Assembly: GCF_014635245.1 (NCBI RefSeq)
Contig: NZ_BMCP01000001.1
Coordinates: 1,240,001-1,304,000, forward strand
Direction: 5' to 3'
DNA: 64,000 bases
Source: Agaricicola taiwanensis
GTDB lineage: Bacteria > Pseudomonadota > Alphaproteobacteria > Rhizobiales > Methylopilaceae
The notes under the pieces: generated by a model
Databases searched by the model: none
What the model saw: only the letters and a program-made list of their open reading frames with translations
Told to the model about the DNA's origin: nothing
In this document: piece after piece, positions 32,398 through 41,499 of the stretch
How positions within the stretch are numbered: the first letter of the stretch is position 1
Layout: each line of letters begins with the position of its first letter
Made by a program: the position numbers and the translations under genes

Positions 32398-32664
32398 ATG
32401 CCACAGCCTTTTGAGCCGGTGACGGCGCAGGGTGCCTTTGAGGTGACCCCGAGCGATACCGCCGTGTTCGTGCGTCGTCCGGCGGCGCTTTACATCGGTG
32501 GTGCGGGTGACGTGTCCGTGGAAACTCAGAACCGCGACGTGGTGACGTTTGTGGGCGTTCTGGCGGGGTCCATTCTGCCGATCCAGTGCCGGAAGGTGCT
32601 TGCGACGGGCACCACGGCAACGGCCATCGTCGGTATGTGTTACGGCACGGTGCAGGAAGTCTGA
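32398..32664 (+). CDS. Small conserved virion-associated protein
   Basis: 88 aa of beta-rich sequence (AFEVTPSDTAVFVRRPAALY; FVGVLAGSILPIQCRKVLAT). I recall similar proteins in many phages, described as spike-base-like; the role is not established. Overlaps the following gene by TGATG. Confidence 0.65.
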   Translation: MPQPFEPVTAQGAFEVTPSDTAVFVRRPAALYIGGAGDVSVETQNRDVVTFVGVLAGSILPIQCRKVLATGTTATAIVGMCYGTVQEV

Positions 32665-34541
32665 TGCTGACGGCCTGCCTTGCACTCAACTCAGTGACGC
32701 GAGCGCATGGTGGAGGAGGGGCGGCGCCTGATCCCGAGCCAATCAGCCAGTGGTGGACGCCGAATGCCTTTCTGGATTTCGACCCGCAGAACGACCGCGT
32801 TCGCCTGGATGGTGTGAACTATACGCTGGCGGAGGCGGAAACGGCGGGTGTCCTCACGCCTGTTACAGGCGGCGGCTATAACGTTGCCGCGCCGGCCGGG
32901 ATGACAAGCTTCTGCGTCCGAGGCACCGGTGTGGCGAGCTCGTCTGCTTCCATCTCGACGCTGGAGTTTCTGTTCAGTGCCGACGACGGCAACACCTCCG
33001 AGACCGATAACTTCGTCTACATCGGCCGGCACAGCGTCTCCAAGATCCGCACTGCGGTGACCACAGGCGGCTCTACGGTTGCCACGCTCGACCCCAACGG
33101 CACGGCCTTCGCGAGCATGCAGATCAACGTGGCGGCGCGGTTCAAGGCTAACGACTTCGCGGCAAGCGTTGGCGTGTCGGGTCCGACGATAGACAACCTG
33201 AAGACCGATACAGCGGGCGGGCTGGCGACCATGACCCGTTTCACCCTCGGCAACCGCTTCGATGGCCTGCGCCCATGGAACGGCAGCATTGACCGCATCG
33301 TGATCTGGACCGAGCGCGAGTTGAGCAACGTCGAAGTCGAGATGCTTTCCGGGTACGGCCATGTGAAGGGCTTGGGCTATTCATGGTGGAACCGCCCGCA
33401 GGCCATCACGCGGCTCGGCAAAACCTATTTCGTCGGCATCAGCTATCGAGAGCCCGGCTCGCAGTTCATCGTCCAGATGGATCAGCGCGGAATCGTGGAG
33501 GACGTGTTCCGGCTGACTGCCGGCGTCTATGGTCTCGATGACCACTCCACCGGCTGGGTCGACTTCCTCCCCGATGGTCGCCTGATTACCGGCTACAACG
33601 GCCACGGCGAGGATGGAGTGTCCCGTTTCCGTCGGTCAGCCACGAACCAAGTGGGCGACCTCGGCGCGGAAGTGGAAGTTTCGGCGCTGGCTGATGTAAC
33701 TTATGACCAGTTCCACCAATGGGCCGGCCGCCTGTTCTTCGTCATGCAGGGCGGCAGCAATCGGTACTGGGATGTTTTCACCTCGGACGACGATGGCGAC
33801 ACCTGGACGCGGCGCAAGCGCATATTCGAAGGCGTCAGCGCCAGCAGCGGTATCGGCAACTGGTACATCTATCCAGCCGAGGCCGACGAAAGCGGCGTGG
33901 TCACCTATTACACCCAGCAGCATCCATCCAACAGCAGCAACCTGATCAAGCGGTTCTATCTCGACCTGACCAATGGCGATGTGCTGGTTTCCGGGACGGT
34001 GCTCGGCAACATCTACGATGATCTGCCGAACACGCCAGTGCTGGATGACACTGAGTGTGAACTGGTCCGCACGCCAGAGTCAGGACATTCCCAGCGCCTG
34101 CTTTCAGTGCGTGCGGATGGCAAGGCCATTGGTATCTGCGATTTCGTCACGGCCGACAACAGCAGTCCGATGTACAAGGTTTCCCTCGAAGGCGAGGGCG
34201 GCTGGACTGAAAGCGACGTGGTGGCGGCAACGCCGAGCTTCAGCCCGACGAACAACCCGACCTATTTCCCCGGCTTTGACTTCGCACAGGAGCCGCATGA
34301 CGGCATCCGCGTCTATCTCGCTCGGTACACCGACGGGTCGGGCAAGCTGGAGCGGTACGACAGTGCTGACGGCGTGACGTTCACGGCCACCGAGCTGGTG
34401 AACACCGGAACCAATTCCGCCCGAGCCGCGCGTCCCGTGTGCCCGAAGGGCGCGACCGCCGACATGGTTGCGATTTTCCAGCGCGTGTCTGGCCACACCG
34501 ACTTCACCAGCTGGCAGATGGACGTTCTAGCCGTCCTTTAG
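32664..34541 (+). CDS. LamG/BNR-like receptor-binding or glycan-acting protein
   Basis: 625 aa. The N-terminal 250 residues resemble a concanavalin-like lectin fold (NGSIDRIVIWTERELSNVEV). The rest resembles BNR_4/sialidase-type beta-propellers (YWDVFTSDDDGDTWTRRKRI; a typical Asp-box-like S/D-D-G-D-T-W). Such proteins bind or cut surface glycans. It sits between portal and scaffold genes instead of with the tail fibres, which is unusual. No catalytic residues can be assigned. Confidence 0.7.
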   Translation: MLTACLALNSVTRAHGGGGAAPDPEPISQWWTPNAFLDFDPQNDRVRLDGVNYTLAEAETAGVLTPVTGGGYNVAAPAGMTSFCVRGTGVASSSASISTLEFLFSADDGNTSETDNFVYIGRHSVSKIRTAVTTGGSTVATLDPNGTAFASMQINVAARFKANDFAASVGVSGPTIDNLKTDTAGGLATMTRFTLGNRFDGLRPWNGSIDRIVIWTERELSNVEVEMLSGYGHVKGLGYSWWNRPQAITRLGKTYFVGISYREPGSQFIVQMDQRGIVEDVFRLTAGVYGLDDHSTGWVDFLPDGRLITGYNGHGEDGVSRFRRSATNQVGDLGAEVEVSALADVTYDQFHQWAGRLFFVMQGGSNRYWDVFTSDDDGDTWTRRKRIFEGVSASSGIGNWYIYPAEADESGVVTYYTQQHPSNSSNLIKRFYLDLTNGDVLVSGTVLGNIYDDLPNTPVLDDTECELVRTPESGHSQRLLSVRADGKAIGICDFVTADNSSPMYKVSLEGEGGWTESDVVAATPSFSPTNNPTYFPGFDFAQEPHDGIRVYLARYTDGSGKLERYDSADGVTFTATELVNTGTNSARAARPVCPKGATADMVAIFQRVSGHTDFTSWQMDVLAVL

Positions 34542-34588
34542 GAGCTTCACGCAGGCAGGCGCACGAGGTGCCAGCCGCGATGATGAGC

Positions 34589-34613
34589 AGCCGCCCACTG
34601 AGGCGGCTTTTTT
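34589..34613 (+). terminator. Intrinsic terminator before the scaffold gene
   Basis: Perfect stem AGCCGCC/GGCGGCT with a CACTGA loop and TTTTT tail, 13 bp before the next ATG. Part of a recurring terminator-start arrangement in the late region. Confidence 0.8.
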
Positions 34614-34625
34614 CATGGACCAAAC

Positions 34626-35447
34626 ATGACAGACGAGGATGACATCCAGACCGACGTGCAGGACGCCAATGGAGCGCCGGCCGAAAGCGAACAGTCTGAC
34701 GCCAAACCCGAAGCCGAGATTGAAGAAGGCGAGGGCGAGGCGAAAACGAAGACAGAGGACGAAGGTTCAGAAGACCGAGCCGACGACGATGCAGACGAGG
34801 AAGATGACCGCCCCAAGCGCCGCCGTTCTGGAACGGAGCGCCTGAAGCGTCAGATTGCGGAACTCCGCGCAGAGCTTGACCGGCGCTCAACAAGTGCTGG
34901 CGGCCAGGACAGCGGGATCTCAGTCGACATTGGGCCGGAGCCGAAGGAAGAGGACTTCAAAGACGACTTTTTCGCATATGAGCGGGCCAAGACGGTCTAC
35001 GAGATGCGGAAAGCGGCGGCCGAAGATCGGGCAAAGGAAGCGCAACGCGAAATCCACGCCCGTCAGCAGGAGCATTACCGCCAGCTCGGAGAAGAATACA
35101 GCGACCGCGAAAAAGAGGTGCGCCAGCATCTCAAGGATTACGACGCGGTTGTAACCTCTTTCAAAGGCGAGGTGTCGAATGCCGTGAAGCTCTTGATTGT
35201 CGAGAGCGATAAGGGCCCGCACCTCACGTACTACCTCGCAAAGCATCCCGAGAAGGTTCGCGAACTGAACGGCATGACCGAACGCGCCGCTGCGCGGGAA
35301 ATCGGTCGCCTTGAGTCCCGCCTGTCTTTGCCAACCCCGAACAAGCAAACCAAGGCACCACCCCCCGGCACCAGTCTGAAAGGCGGCGCGGCTCCCAAGA
35401 GCCCCGAGTCCGACCTGGATGCCTGGCTGAAGAAAACCTACGGGTGA
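34626..35447 (+). CDS. Scaffolding protein
   Basis: 273 aa. A very acidic N-terminal third (AEIEEGEGEAKTKTEDEGSE), then RRRSGTERLKRQIAELRAEL and a long charged coiled coil, ending in a short basic C-terminus. The position between portal and coat is that of P22 gp8-type scaffolds, which leave the capsid during packaging. Confidence 0.82.
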   Translation: MTDEDDIQTDVQDANGAPAESEQSDAKPEAEIEEGEGEAKTKTEDEGSEDRADDDADEEDDRPKRRRSGTERLKRQIAELRAELDRRSTSAGGQDSGISVDIGPEPKEEDFKDDFFAYERAKTVYEMRKAAAEDRAKEAQREIHARQQEHYRQLGEEYSDREKEVRQHLKDYDAVVTSFKGEVSNAVKLLIVESDKGPHLTYYLAKHPEKVRELNGMTERAAAREIGRLESRLSLPTPNKQTKAPPPGTSLKGGAAPKSPESDLDAWLKKTYG

Positions 35448-35473
35448 CTGCCGCCATTCAAGGTTGACAGACC

Positions 35474-36712
35474 ATGGCGAATACCACGCTTACCGCCTCC
35501 ATCGTGGCCAAGGCTGCGGTGCGCATTCTCGAAAACGAACTGGTGATGGGCAAGCTCGTCTACCGGGGCTACGAGGATGAATTTGAGAAGAAGATCAACG
35601 GGTACGAGATCGGTGATACCATCACCATTCGCAAACCCGCGGACTTCACCGTTCGTGATGGCGCCGTTCTCGCGGCGCAGGATGTCACGGAAGGCAAGAC
35701 CTCCCTCACCATCGACCAGCGCAAGGGCGTTGACTTCAAGTTCACCTCGCAGGAACTGACCCTGAACATCGGTGAACTGTCCGAGCGCGTGATCCGGCCG
35801 GCTATGATCCAGTTGGCAAATGCGGTCGATGTGGATCTGATGTCCCTTTACAAGGACGTCCCCAACTGGGTCGGCACGCCGGGCCAGACCATCGACAGCT
35901 TCAGCGACTTCTCCAAGGGTCCTGAGCGACTGGACGAAATCGCGGTTCCGCAGGACTCGCGCAACTCCGTCCTGTCGCCTTCGGATCACTGGGCACTCGC
36001 TGGATCGCAGACCGCGCTGTTCAACAACAGCATCAACGGTCAGGCATACCGCCGTGGCGCCATCGGCATGATCGGTGACGTCGACACCTACATGTCGCAG
36101 AACGTCCCGACGCATGTTGTCGGCCCGCTTGGTGGCACTCCGTTGGTAAACGGCGCGGATCAGGATGTGACCTACGCCAGCGTGAAGGACACAGGCGTTC
36201 AGACGCTCGTGACCGATGGCTGGACGGCTGCTGCGGCCGCTCGCGTCAATGCCGGTGATGTGTTCACCATCAACGGCGTCTATGACGTGAACCCGGTCAC
36301 CAAGGCGGTTCTGCCCTTCCTGAAGAAGTTCACGGTGGTCAATGCCGCGTCTTCTGATGGCTCGGGCAATGCGACGATTACGATTGCGCCCGCGATCGTC
36401 GCCTCTGGTGCATTCCAGAACGTTTCTGCCGCTCCGGCTGACAATGCCGCGCTCACCTTCATGGGCACTGCATCGACCGGCTATCGTCAGAACATGGTGT
36501 TCCACAAGAACGCCTTCGCAATGGTTGCCGTTCCGCTCGTCTCGCCTCCGGGCGCGGTCGATGTGGGCCGGCAGAGCTACAAGGGTCTCAATGTTCGCGT
36601 CATCCCTGTCTATGACGGCGTGAACGATGTGTCCTCGTGGCGCCTGGATATCCTCTACGGCAAGAAGACCATTGACCGGCGTCTGGCTACCCGCCTTAGC
36701 GGCACGGCCTGA
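35474..36712 (+). CDS. P22-type major coat protein
   Basis: 412 aa. HK97-fold capsid protein of the P22 gp5 family: the start MANTTLTASIVAKAAVRIL, GDTITIRKPADFTVRDGAVL, and the RRATRLSG-like end (DRRLATRLSGTA) are characteristic. The central stretch (VNAGDVFTINGVYDVNPVTK) is the inserted I-domain-like region. Follows the scaffold gene. Confidence 0.94.
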   Translation: MANTTLTASIVAKAAVRILENELVMGKLVYRGYEDEFEKKINGYEIGDTITIRKPADFTVRDGAVLAAQDVTEGKTSLTIDQRKGVDFKFTSQELTLNIGELSERVIRPAMIQLANAVDVDLMSLYKDVPNWVGTPGQTIDSFSDFSKGPERLDEIAVPQDSRNSVLSPSDHWALAGSQTALFNNSINGQAYRRGAIGMIGDVDTYMSQNVPTHVVGPLGGTPLVNGADQDVTYASVKDTGVQTLVTDGWTAAAAARVNAGDVFTINGVYDVNPVTKAVLPFLKKFTVVNAASSDGSGNATITIAPAIVASGAFQNVSAAPADNAALTFMGTASTGYRQNMVFHKNAFAMVAVPLVSPPGAVDVGRQSYKGLNVRVIPVYDGVNDVSSWRLDILYGKKTIDRRLATRLSGTA

Positions 36713-36727
36713 GTGGAGAATTAGCGA

Positions 36728-36754
36728 AGGGGCGGCATCTGCTGCCCCTTTTTT
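36728..36754 (+). terminator. Intrinsic terminator after the coat gene
   Basis: Stem AGGGGCgGCA/TGCtGCCCCT (one interior mismatch) with a T-run of six or seven. It should limit transcription downstream of the highly expressed coat gene. Confidence 0.85.
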
Positions 36755-36781
36755 AATCCAGCCACAGAAGGAAACCCCGAC

Positions 36782-37111
36782 ATGGCACAGGAAAAGACCA
36801 CGCCGACCTATGGCTATGCCAAGGACGGGACAGCCAAGCTGTTCCACCTGAAGGAAGGCGAGAAGCTGCCGGCGGGCTATGCAGACAGCCCGGCGCACTA
36901 CGACACCAAGGACGAGAAGGCGACCAAGGAACGGGGCGAGGATATCGACCCTGACCGCGTGCCGCCTCGCATCGATGAGAACACGGCGGAACTTCCCGAG
37001 AAGTGGGAAGACCTGCCCTGGTTTGCCCTCAAGAAGCTCTGCATCGGCCGCACCGGCGAGACGCCGAAGAACAAGCCAGATGCAATCCGCCTGATCAAGG
37101 CCGAGGGCTGA
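36782..37111 (+). CDS. Head-associated hypothetical protein
   Basis: 109 aa, charged and rich in Lys, Glu and Pro (HLKEGEKLPAGYADSPAHYD). The C-terminal LPWFALKKLCIGRTGETPKN resembles a small HeH/SAP-like DNA-binding fold. Located between coat and gp4-like genes; probably a head-completion protein. Confidence 0.65.
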   Translation: MAQEKTTPTYGYAKDGTAKLFHLKEGEKLPAGYADSPAHYDTKDEKATKERGEDIDPDRVPPRIDENTAELPEKWEDLPWFALKKLCIGRTGETPKNKPDAIRLIKAEG

Positions 37112-37115
37112 CCCC

Positions 37116-37481
37116 ATGAAAACCCGCACCGAGTTGATCAAGCATGTTTACGAGTTGATGTTCGGCGCGGGCACCCTGTCGGCTGAAGAGAGTGAGGCCA
37201 TTGAGGAGCAGATCAACCCGACCATTGCCACCCTCAACACCGATAACGTGATTTCCCTGGCGAGCACCGAAAGCTTTGATGACGCGGTGTTCATCCCCCT
37301 GGCGCAGCGCATCGCGATCAATGCGGCGGCTCCGTTCTCCATGCCGCTGACGGTTCTGGCGGCCAAGGGCGTCACGAAAGACGGTTCCGAGGCCGCCTTG
37401 CGCCGTGCGGCGCGCGCCAAGTCCGGCAAGCGGAATCTCACCATTGAACCCTGGTGGGGGAACTGCCGATGGCGGATATAA
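37116..37481 (+). CDS. P22 gp4-like head-completion/tail accessory protein
   Basis: 121 aa, helical, in the exact place of P22 gene 4 (just before the gp10 relative). The segment LIKHVYELMFGAGTLSAEES and the helical core with FIPLAQRIAINAAAPF fit, though only the order of genes and size support the call. gp4 binds below the portal and recruits gp10. Confidence 0.6.
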   Translation: MKTRTELIKHVYELMFGAGTLSAEESEAIEEQINPTIATLNTDNVISLASTESFDDAVFIPLAQRIAINAAAPFSMPLTVLAAKGVTKDGSEAALRRAARAKSGKRNLTIEPWWGNCRWRI

Positions 37482-38914
37482 TCTTCCCCATCGAGACAGC
37501 GCCGGGTGAGCGCCCGCACGAGAGCGCCGGCCGCCTCATCAATATGTATGCGGAGAAGCTTCAGGAGGGCGCCCGCTGGTCGTGGCTGCGGAGGCGCGTT
37601 CCTGGCCTTCTGAGGGCCCTTGCAACGGGGCATGGGCCTTGCCGGGGGCTTCTGGAGGTGAACGGCGGGCTATTTGGCGTGTTCGGCCAGAAGGCGATCT
37701 ATATCGTCTCGGCGGACGGCGGCTACTCCATCACGATCCTTGACGGCGGGGCGCCGGAAATTGAAGGGATTGTCCCCGGCACCGACAAGGTGTTCATCTC
37801 GCGGAACAACAAGGCTCCAACGCCTGATGTGGTCCTGACCTGCGAGTCTGGCGACTACCAATTGACGCTTACGAGTGTCACGGAACTGAACCCGGAGAAC
37901 CTGCCGCAAACAAATTCGGTGACTTACGGGGCGGGGTTCTTCTTCTGGACCATTCGCGACGGCCGCTGCTTCGCGTCGGGCATCAACGATGTGACGGTGA
38001 ATGCTCTTGATTTCACGACCGCCGACGCGCGGCCGGACGGCCTGTTGCGTGGGGTGTTCATTGGGGATCGCCTCGCCCTCATGGGGCAGAACTCCATCCA
38101 GTTCTATCAGAACACGGGTAATCCCGAAGGCTTCCCGTTCTCTGCCGGTCCTGTCATCCCTCGTGGTCTCGCGGGACCCTATGCGGTCGCCGGATATGAG
38201 AACGGATGGACGAACGAACTTATCTGGGTCGCAGACGATAACAACGTCTACATCCTGAATGGAAACACGCCGGTTCGGATCTCGCCGCCGTTTCTATCGC
38301 GTCTTATCGAGAGGGTGGGCGATAAGGCGACACTTGAGGCGGCGGTGTTCTCGCATGGACCGCATGCCATCTGGTCGCTTTCGTCGCCGGACTGGACCTT
38401 CCAATTCAACCTGACCACGCAGAAATGGCATGAGCGGCACAGCTATGGTCTGCCGCGCTGGCGGGCATCGCAGAGCGCCAAGGCATTTGATGGCTGGATC
38501 GTGGGCGATGCCTATGGCGACAAGCTCTATTTCGTGAACGATGCCGTCTTCTCCGAGGATGGCGAGCAGATCGTCGGCGTTGTCGAGAGCGCCCCTCAGC
38601 ACTCGTTCCCGTCAAACCTGCTGTTCCCGAGCGCGCACTTCGACATCGGAACCGGGCAGGGAATGGCCGGCGGGCAAGTCCCTATCGAGACCAACCCCAT
38701 CATGGATGTGTCTTGGTCTGACGATGGCGGCAACACATTCAATCCGCCCCGTCGCGTCTCCATCGGAAAGCAAGGCGAATACTCCAGGCGCGTCATGGTC
38801 GCGATGTGCGGGAAGACCAAGGGCAAGGGCCGCGTCTGGCGCCTTGCGAATGCCGACCCGGTTTATTTCAGCGTCTTCGGCGGCGTGACCGATCCAGTTG
38901 AATTGGGTGCGTGA
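37469..38914 (+). CDS. P22 gp10-like packaged-DNA stabilisation protein
   Basis: 481 aa of beta-rich sequence, matching P22 gp10 relatives: start APGERPHESAGRLINMYAEK, then RRVPGLLRALATGHGPCRGL and GDRLALMGQNSIQFYQNTGN. gp10 plugs the tail tube. It starts 13 bp inside the gp4-like gene. ATG at 37469 chosen after the G-rich ribosome site. Confidence 0.9.
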   Translation: MADIIFPIETAPGERPHESAGRLINMYAEKLQEGARWSWLRRRVPGLLRALATGHGPCRGLLEVNGGLFGVFGQKAIYIVSADGGYSITILDGGAPEIEGIVPGTDKVFISRNNKAPTPDVVLTCESGDYQLTLTSVTELNPENLPQTNSVTYGAGFFFWTIRDGRCFASGINDVTVNALDFTTADARPDGLLRGVFIGDRLALMGQNSIQFYQNTGNPEGFPFSAGPVIPRGLAGPYAVAGYENGWTNELIWVADDNNVYILNGNTPVRISPPFLSRLIERVGDKATLEAAVFSHGPHAIWSLSSPDWTFQFNLTTQKWHERHSYGLPRWRASQSAKAFDGWIVGDAYGDKLYFVNDAVFSEDGEQIVGVVESAPQHSFPSNLLFPSAHFDIGTGQGMAGGQVPIETNPIMDVSWSDDGGNTFNPPRRVSIGKQGEYSRRVMVAMCGKTKGKGRVWRLANADPVYFSVFGGVTDPVELGA

Positions 38915-39081
38915 TGTTCGATTCCGTTCCTCCTCATTCCTCCGCCTCCATTGTCGATAGCGAAGGAAGGCAGACGCCGGAGTTTCTGAAGTACATCGCG
39001 AGCGTTGAGCGTCGCATCCGTGAGCTGCAGGCGGCCGTCGCTGCGCTGACGCCGCCACCTGAAGAAGAACCTACTCCTTAA
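38914..39081 (+). CDS. 55-aa phage protein
   Basis: TGATG overlap with the gp10-like gene. It has a short helix (FLKYIASVERRIRELQAAVA) and a Pro/Glu-rich tail. Function unknown. Confidence 0.55.
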   Translation: MFDSVPPHSSASIVDSEGRQTPEFLKYIASVERRIRELQAAVAALTPPPEEEPTP

Positions 39082-39094
39082 AGGACGTCCTGAC

Positions 39095-39805
39095 ATGGCA
39101 TCTCCATTTTCTGGCACGGCGGGTCGTAAGGCGGCCAACTTCCTTGCCGCAGAGCTTGGCACAGCCGGGAACAGCGCCCGGAAGTATCTCGATGATGCCT
39201 ACTCCACGGCCGAGGGGCTTTATGGGGATGCCCAAGAGCGGTTTTCGCCCTTTGCTGGGCTTGGAACGCAGGCGGCGGGGATCTACGGCGATGCCATGGG
39301 GCTTAATGGCCCTGGTGGCAACGAGAGGGCAGTAGCCGCGTTTCAGACCGGGCCGGGGTACGAGTTCGCGCAGGACGCAGCCGCAAAGGCGGGAGCACGA
39401 GCCGCAAGTGCGGGCGGGATGCTGAACAGCGGGAACGCAATGATCGCTCTTGCTGATCGATCACAGGGCATCGCTGATCAGGAATATGACGACTGGCTCA
39501 ACCGGATGTCAGGCCTGACCTCAATGGGTGCGCAAGTCGCCGGACAGCAGGCCGGGCTTGATACGGGTCTTGCCGGTCTCGGAGCCAATATCGCGCTTCA
39601 GAAGGGCAATCAGGATCTCCAGGTTGCGCAAGGCGTCGGCCAGGCAGGTGCTGCAGGTCTCATGGCAGGTCAGCAGGCAGCGGCGAACCGCCTTAACTTC
39701 GGCATGAGCGCGCTGACCGGGCTGGGCAATCTGGCTATGGGAATGTTCGGAGGCCAGGGCGGCGCTGGCATGTTTTCTCCGACCGGCGCTTTTGGGGGTC
39801 GGTGA
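39095..39805 (+). CDS. Ejection protein (gp7-like)
   Basis: 236 aa, rich in Ala, Gly, Gln and Met with few charges (GAGLMAGQQAAANRLNFGMS; FGGQGGAGMFSPTGAFGG). This composition and the gene order match DNA-transfer (pilot) proteins of P22-like phages, which are injected with the DNA. Stop overlaps the next gene (TGATG). Confidence 0.8.
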   Translation: MASPFSGTAGRKAANFLAAELGTAGNSARKYLDDAYSTAEGLYGDAQERFSPFAGLGTQAAGIYGDAMGLNGPGGNERAVAAFQTGPGYEFAQDAAAKAGARAASAGGMLNSGNAMIALADRSQGIADQEYDDWLNRMSGLTSMGAQVAGQQAGLDTGLAGLGANIALQKGNQDLQVAQGVGQAGAAGLMAGQQAAANRLNFGMSALTGLGNLAMGMFGGQGGAGMFSPTGAFGGR

Positions 39806-41499
39806 TGAACATAAGCGTTCCCAACTTCGGACCTCCCGCCGTTGACTTCAGCCCACTGGCGAACCTCGGGGCAACCCTGGGCGGGAGCATCAAAGGATGG
39901 CGAGATGAACGCCAAGCCCGCAATGCCTTCGCCAAGGGCGTGGACTACTTCCTCCCAGAGCAGCAAGCGATCTCGACATCGCCGCTGGCAGATCTCGGAA
40001 CGGCTGTCCCCGCGTCACTGACCACCGAAACGCCCACGCCGCAGCAGCGCGTTAACACGGCCCACGCGGCCTTTGCGCAGCCGCAAGGGGGGCAGATGGT
40101 CAGCAATTCGGCCATCGCCAGGGGGATCATGGAACTTGCCCAGTCTCGTGGGCTCGATCCTCTGGATATGGCTACAGCCATTTCGTATGAGACAGGCGGC
40201 ACCTTCGACCCAACCAAAGCGGGCCCTACCACTCAGTATGGTAGGCATCGAGGGTTCATTCAGTTTGGTGAACCTCAAGCGAAACAATACGGTGTTGACT
40301 GGAGCAACCCAGTTGACAGCCAGCTCGGCGCAAATGGTGCCATCGGGCGTTATCTTGATGCGACTGGCGTAAAGCCCGGGATGGGACTCCTCGATATCTA
40401 CAGTGCCATCAATGCCGGCAGGGTAGGTCGGTACAACGCCTCCGATGCGAACAATGGCGGGGCTCCTGGGACTGTGGCCGATAAGGTCAACCAGCAGATG
40501 GCGGGCCATAGACAGAAGGCGGCGCGCTTGCTTGGCATCGACCCAAACGCAAGCAGCATGACCACGGCCTCTCCGGTTTCAAACACCCAGGTCATGGAGA
40601 TCGCCGCTCAGGCTCCCCGCGTCACCCGTGAACAACTGATTGAGCTCGGCAACATGGGTCCATCCGGACGTGCCATGGCGATGGGAATCCTCAAGGACAT
40701 GCGCGGCGGCCAGGCTGATTACAAGGTGGTGGGCAATGACCTTTTGCGCATTGGCCGGGATGGCTCAGTGACGGTTGCTCATAGCGCCGGCGCAAATGGT
40801 GGCAATGTCAATCGTGGCCTCAATCCACAATATGGGGTGGATGCGAACGGAAATCCTGTTCTTCTGCAGCTCGGCGCCGATGGAACCGCGGTTCAGACGC
40901 AGCTCCCGGAAGGGGTCACGCTGTCCAAAGAGCCGATCCGGCTCGATGCGGGAACGCATTTCGTTCTCCTCGATCCCATATCGCGGCAGCCCATCGGGCA
41001 GGTTCAAAAGGATCTCGCGGGTGCGGAGCGGGCTAAGGCTGAGGGCAAGGCCGAAGGCGAGGCTACGGCCAATCTCCCGAGCACTTTAGCAACCGCTGAC
41101 AACATGATCTCCACCATCGACGGTGTGTTGAACGACCCAGCATTGTCGAGCGCCACAGGTATCATGTCCTGGCGGCAGGCAGTTCCCGGCACTGAGGCTT
41201 ATCGGTTTGGCGAGCGCGCCCGTATGCTGGAAGGGCAGGCGTTCCTACAGGCATTCGAGAGCTTGAAGGGTGGCGGTCAAATCACGGAAGTTGAAGGCCA
41301 GAAGGCTACTCAGGCAATTGGCCGCCTCAGCACCTCGCAGCGCGCAGAGGACTACCGCGCAGCGCTCAAAGAGCTGCGAGACATCGTTCAGGCAAGCAAA
41401 GCAAGAGCCCAGCAGCGCGCCGGGCAGCAGCCAGCGGCACAGTCACAGCAGGCGCCGAAGAGGCTGCGATACAATCCCGCAACGGGAGCGCTTGAATGA
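39805..41499 (+). CDS. Ejection protein with lytic-transglycosylase-like domain
   Basis: 564 aa. Residues 100-250 resemble a phage lysozyme/transglycosylase domain: ARGIMELAQSRGLDPLDMAT, ISYETGG with candidate catalytic Glu129, then YGRHRGFIQFGEPQAKQYG. The C-terminal part is helical. It probably cuts peptidoglycan during DNA entry, as for P22 gp16 and T7 gp16 (analogy). Overlaps the next gene by ATGA. Confidence 0.82.
   Translation: MNISVPNFGPPAVDFSPLANLGATLGGSIKGWRDERQARNAFAKGVDYFLPEQQAISTSPLADLGTAVPASLTTETPTPQQRVNTAHAAFAQPQGGQMVSNSAIARGIMELAQSRGLDPLDMATAISYETGGTFDPTKAGPTTQYGRHRGFIQFGEPQAKQYGVDWSNPVDSQLGANGAIGRYLDATGVKPGMGLLDIYSAINAGRVGRYNASDANNGGAPGTVADKVNQQMAGHRQKAARLLGIDPNASSMTTASPVSNTQVMEIAAQAPRVTREQLIELGNMGPSGRAMAMGILKDMRGGQADYKVVGNDLLRIGRDGSVTVAHSAGANGGNVNRGLNPQYGVDANGNPVLLQLGADGTAVQTQLPEGVTLSKEPIRLDAGTHFVLLDPISRQPIGQVQKDLAGAERAKAEGKAEGEATANLPSTLATADNMISTIDGVLNDPALSSATGIMSWRQAVPGTEAYRFGERARMLEGQAFLQAFESLKGGGQITEVEGQKATQAIGRLSTSQRAEDYRAALKELRDIVQASKARAQQRAGQQPAAQSQQAPKRLRYNPATGALE

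Noticed and set aside
31819-32685. 288-aa minus-strand frame opposite the portal gene end
   Set aside because: Leu/His/Arg-rich shadow of the Gln/Ala-rich portal tail.
35438-37141. Long minus-strand frame (567 aa) opposite the coat gene
   Set aside because: It mirrors a well-supported P22-type coat gene and the following gene in GC-rich DNA; Arg/His/Val-rich shadow composition and no family pattern.
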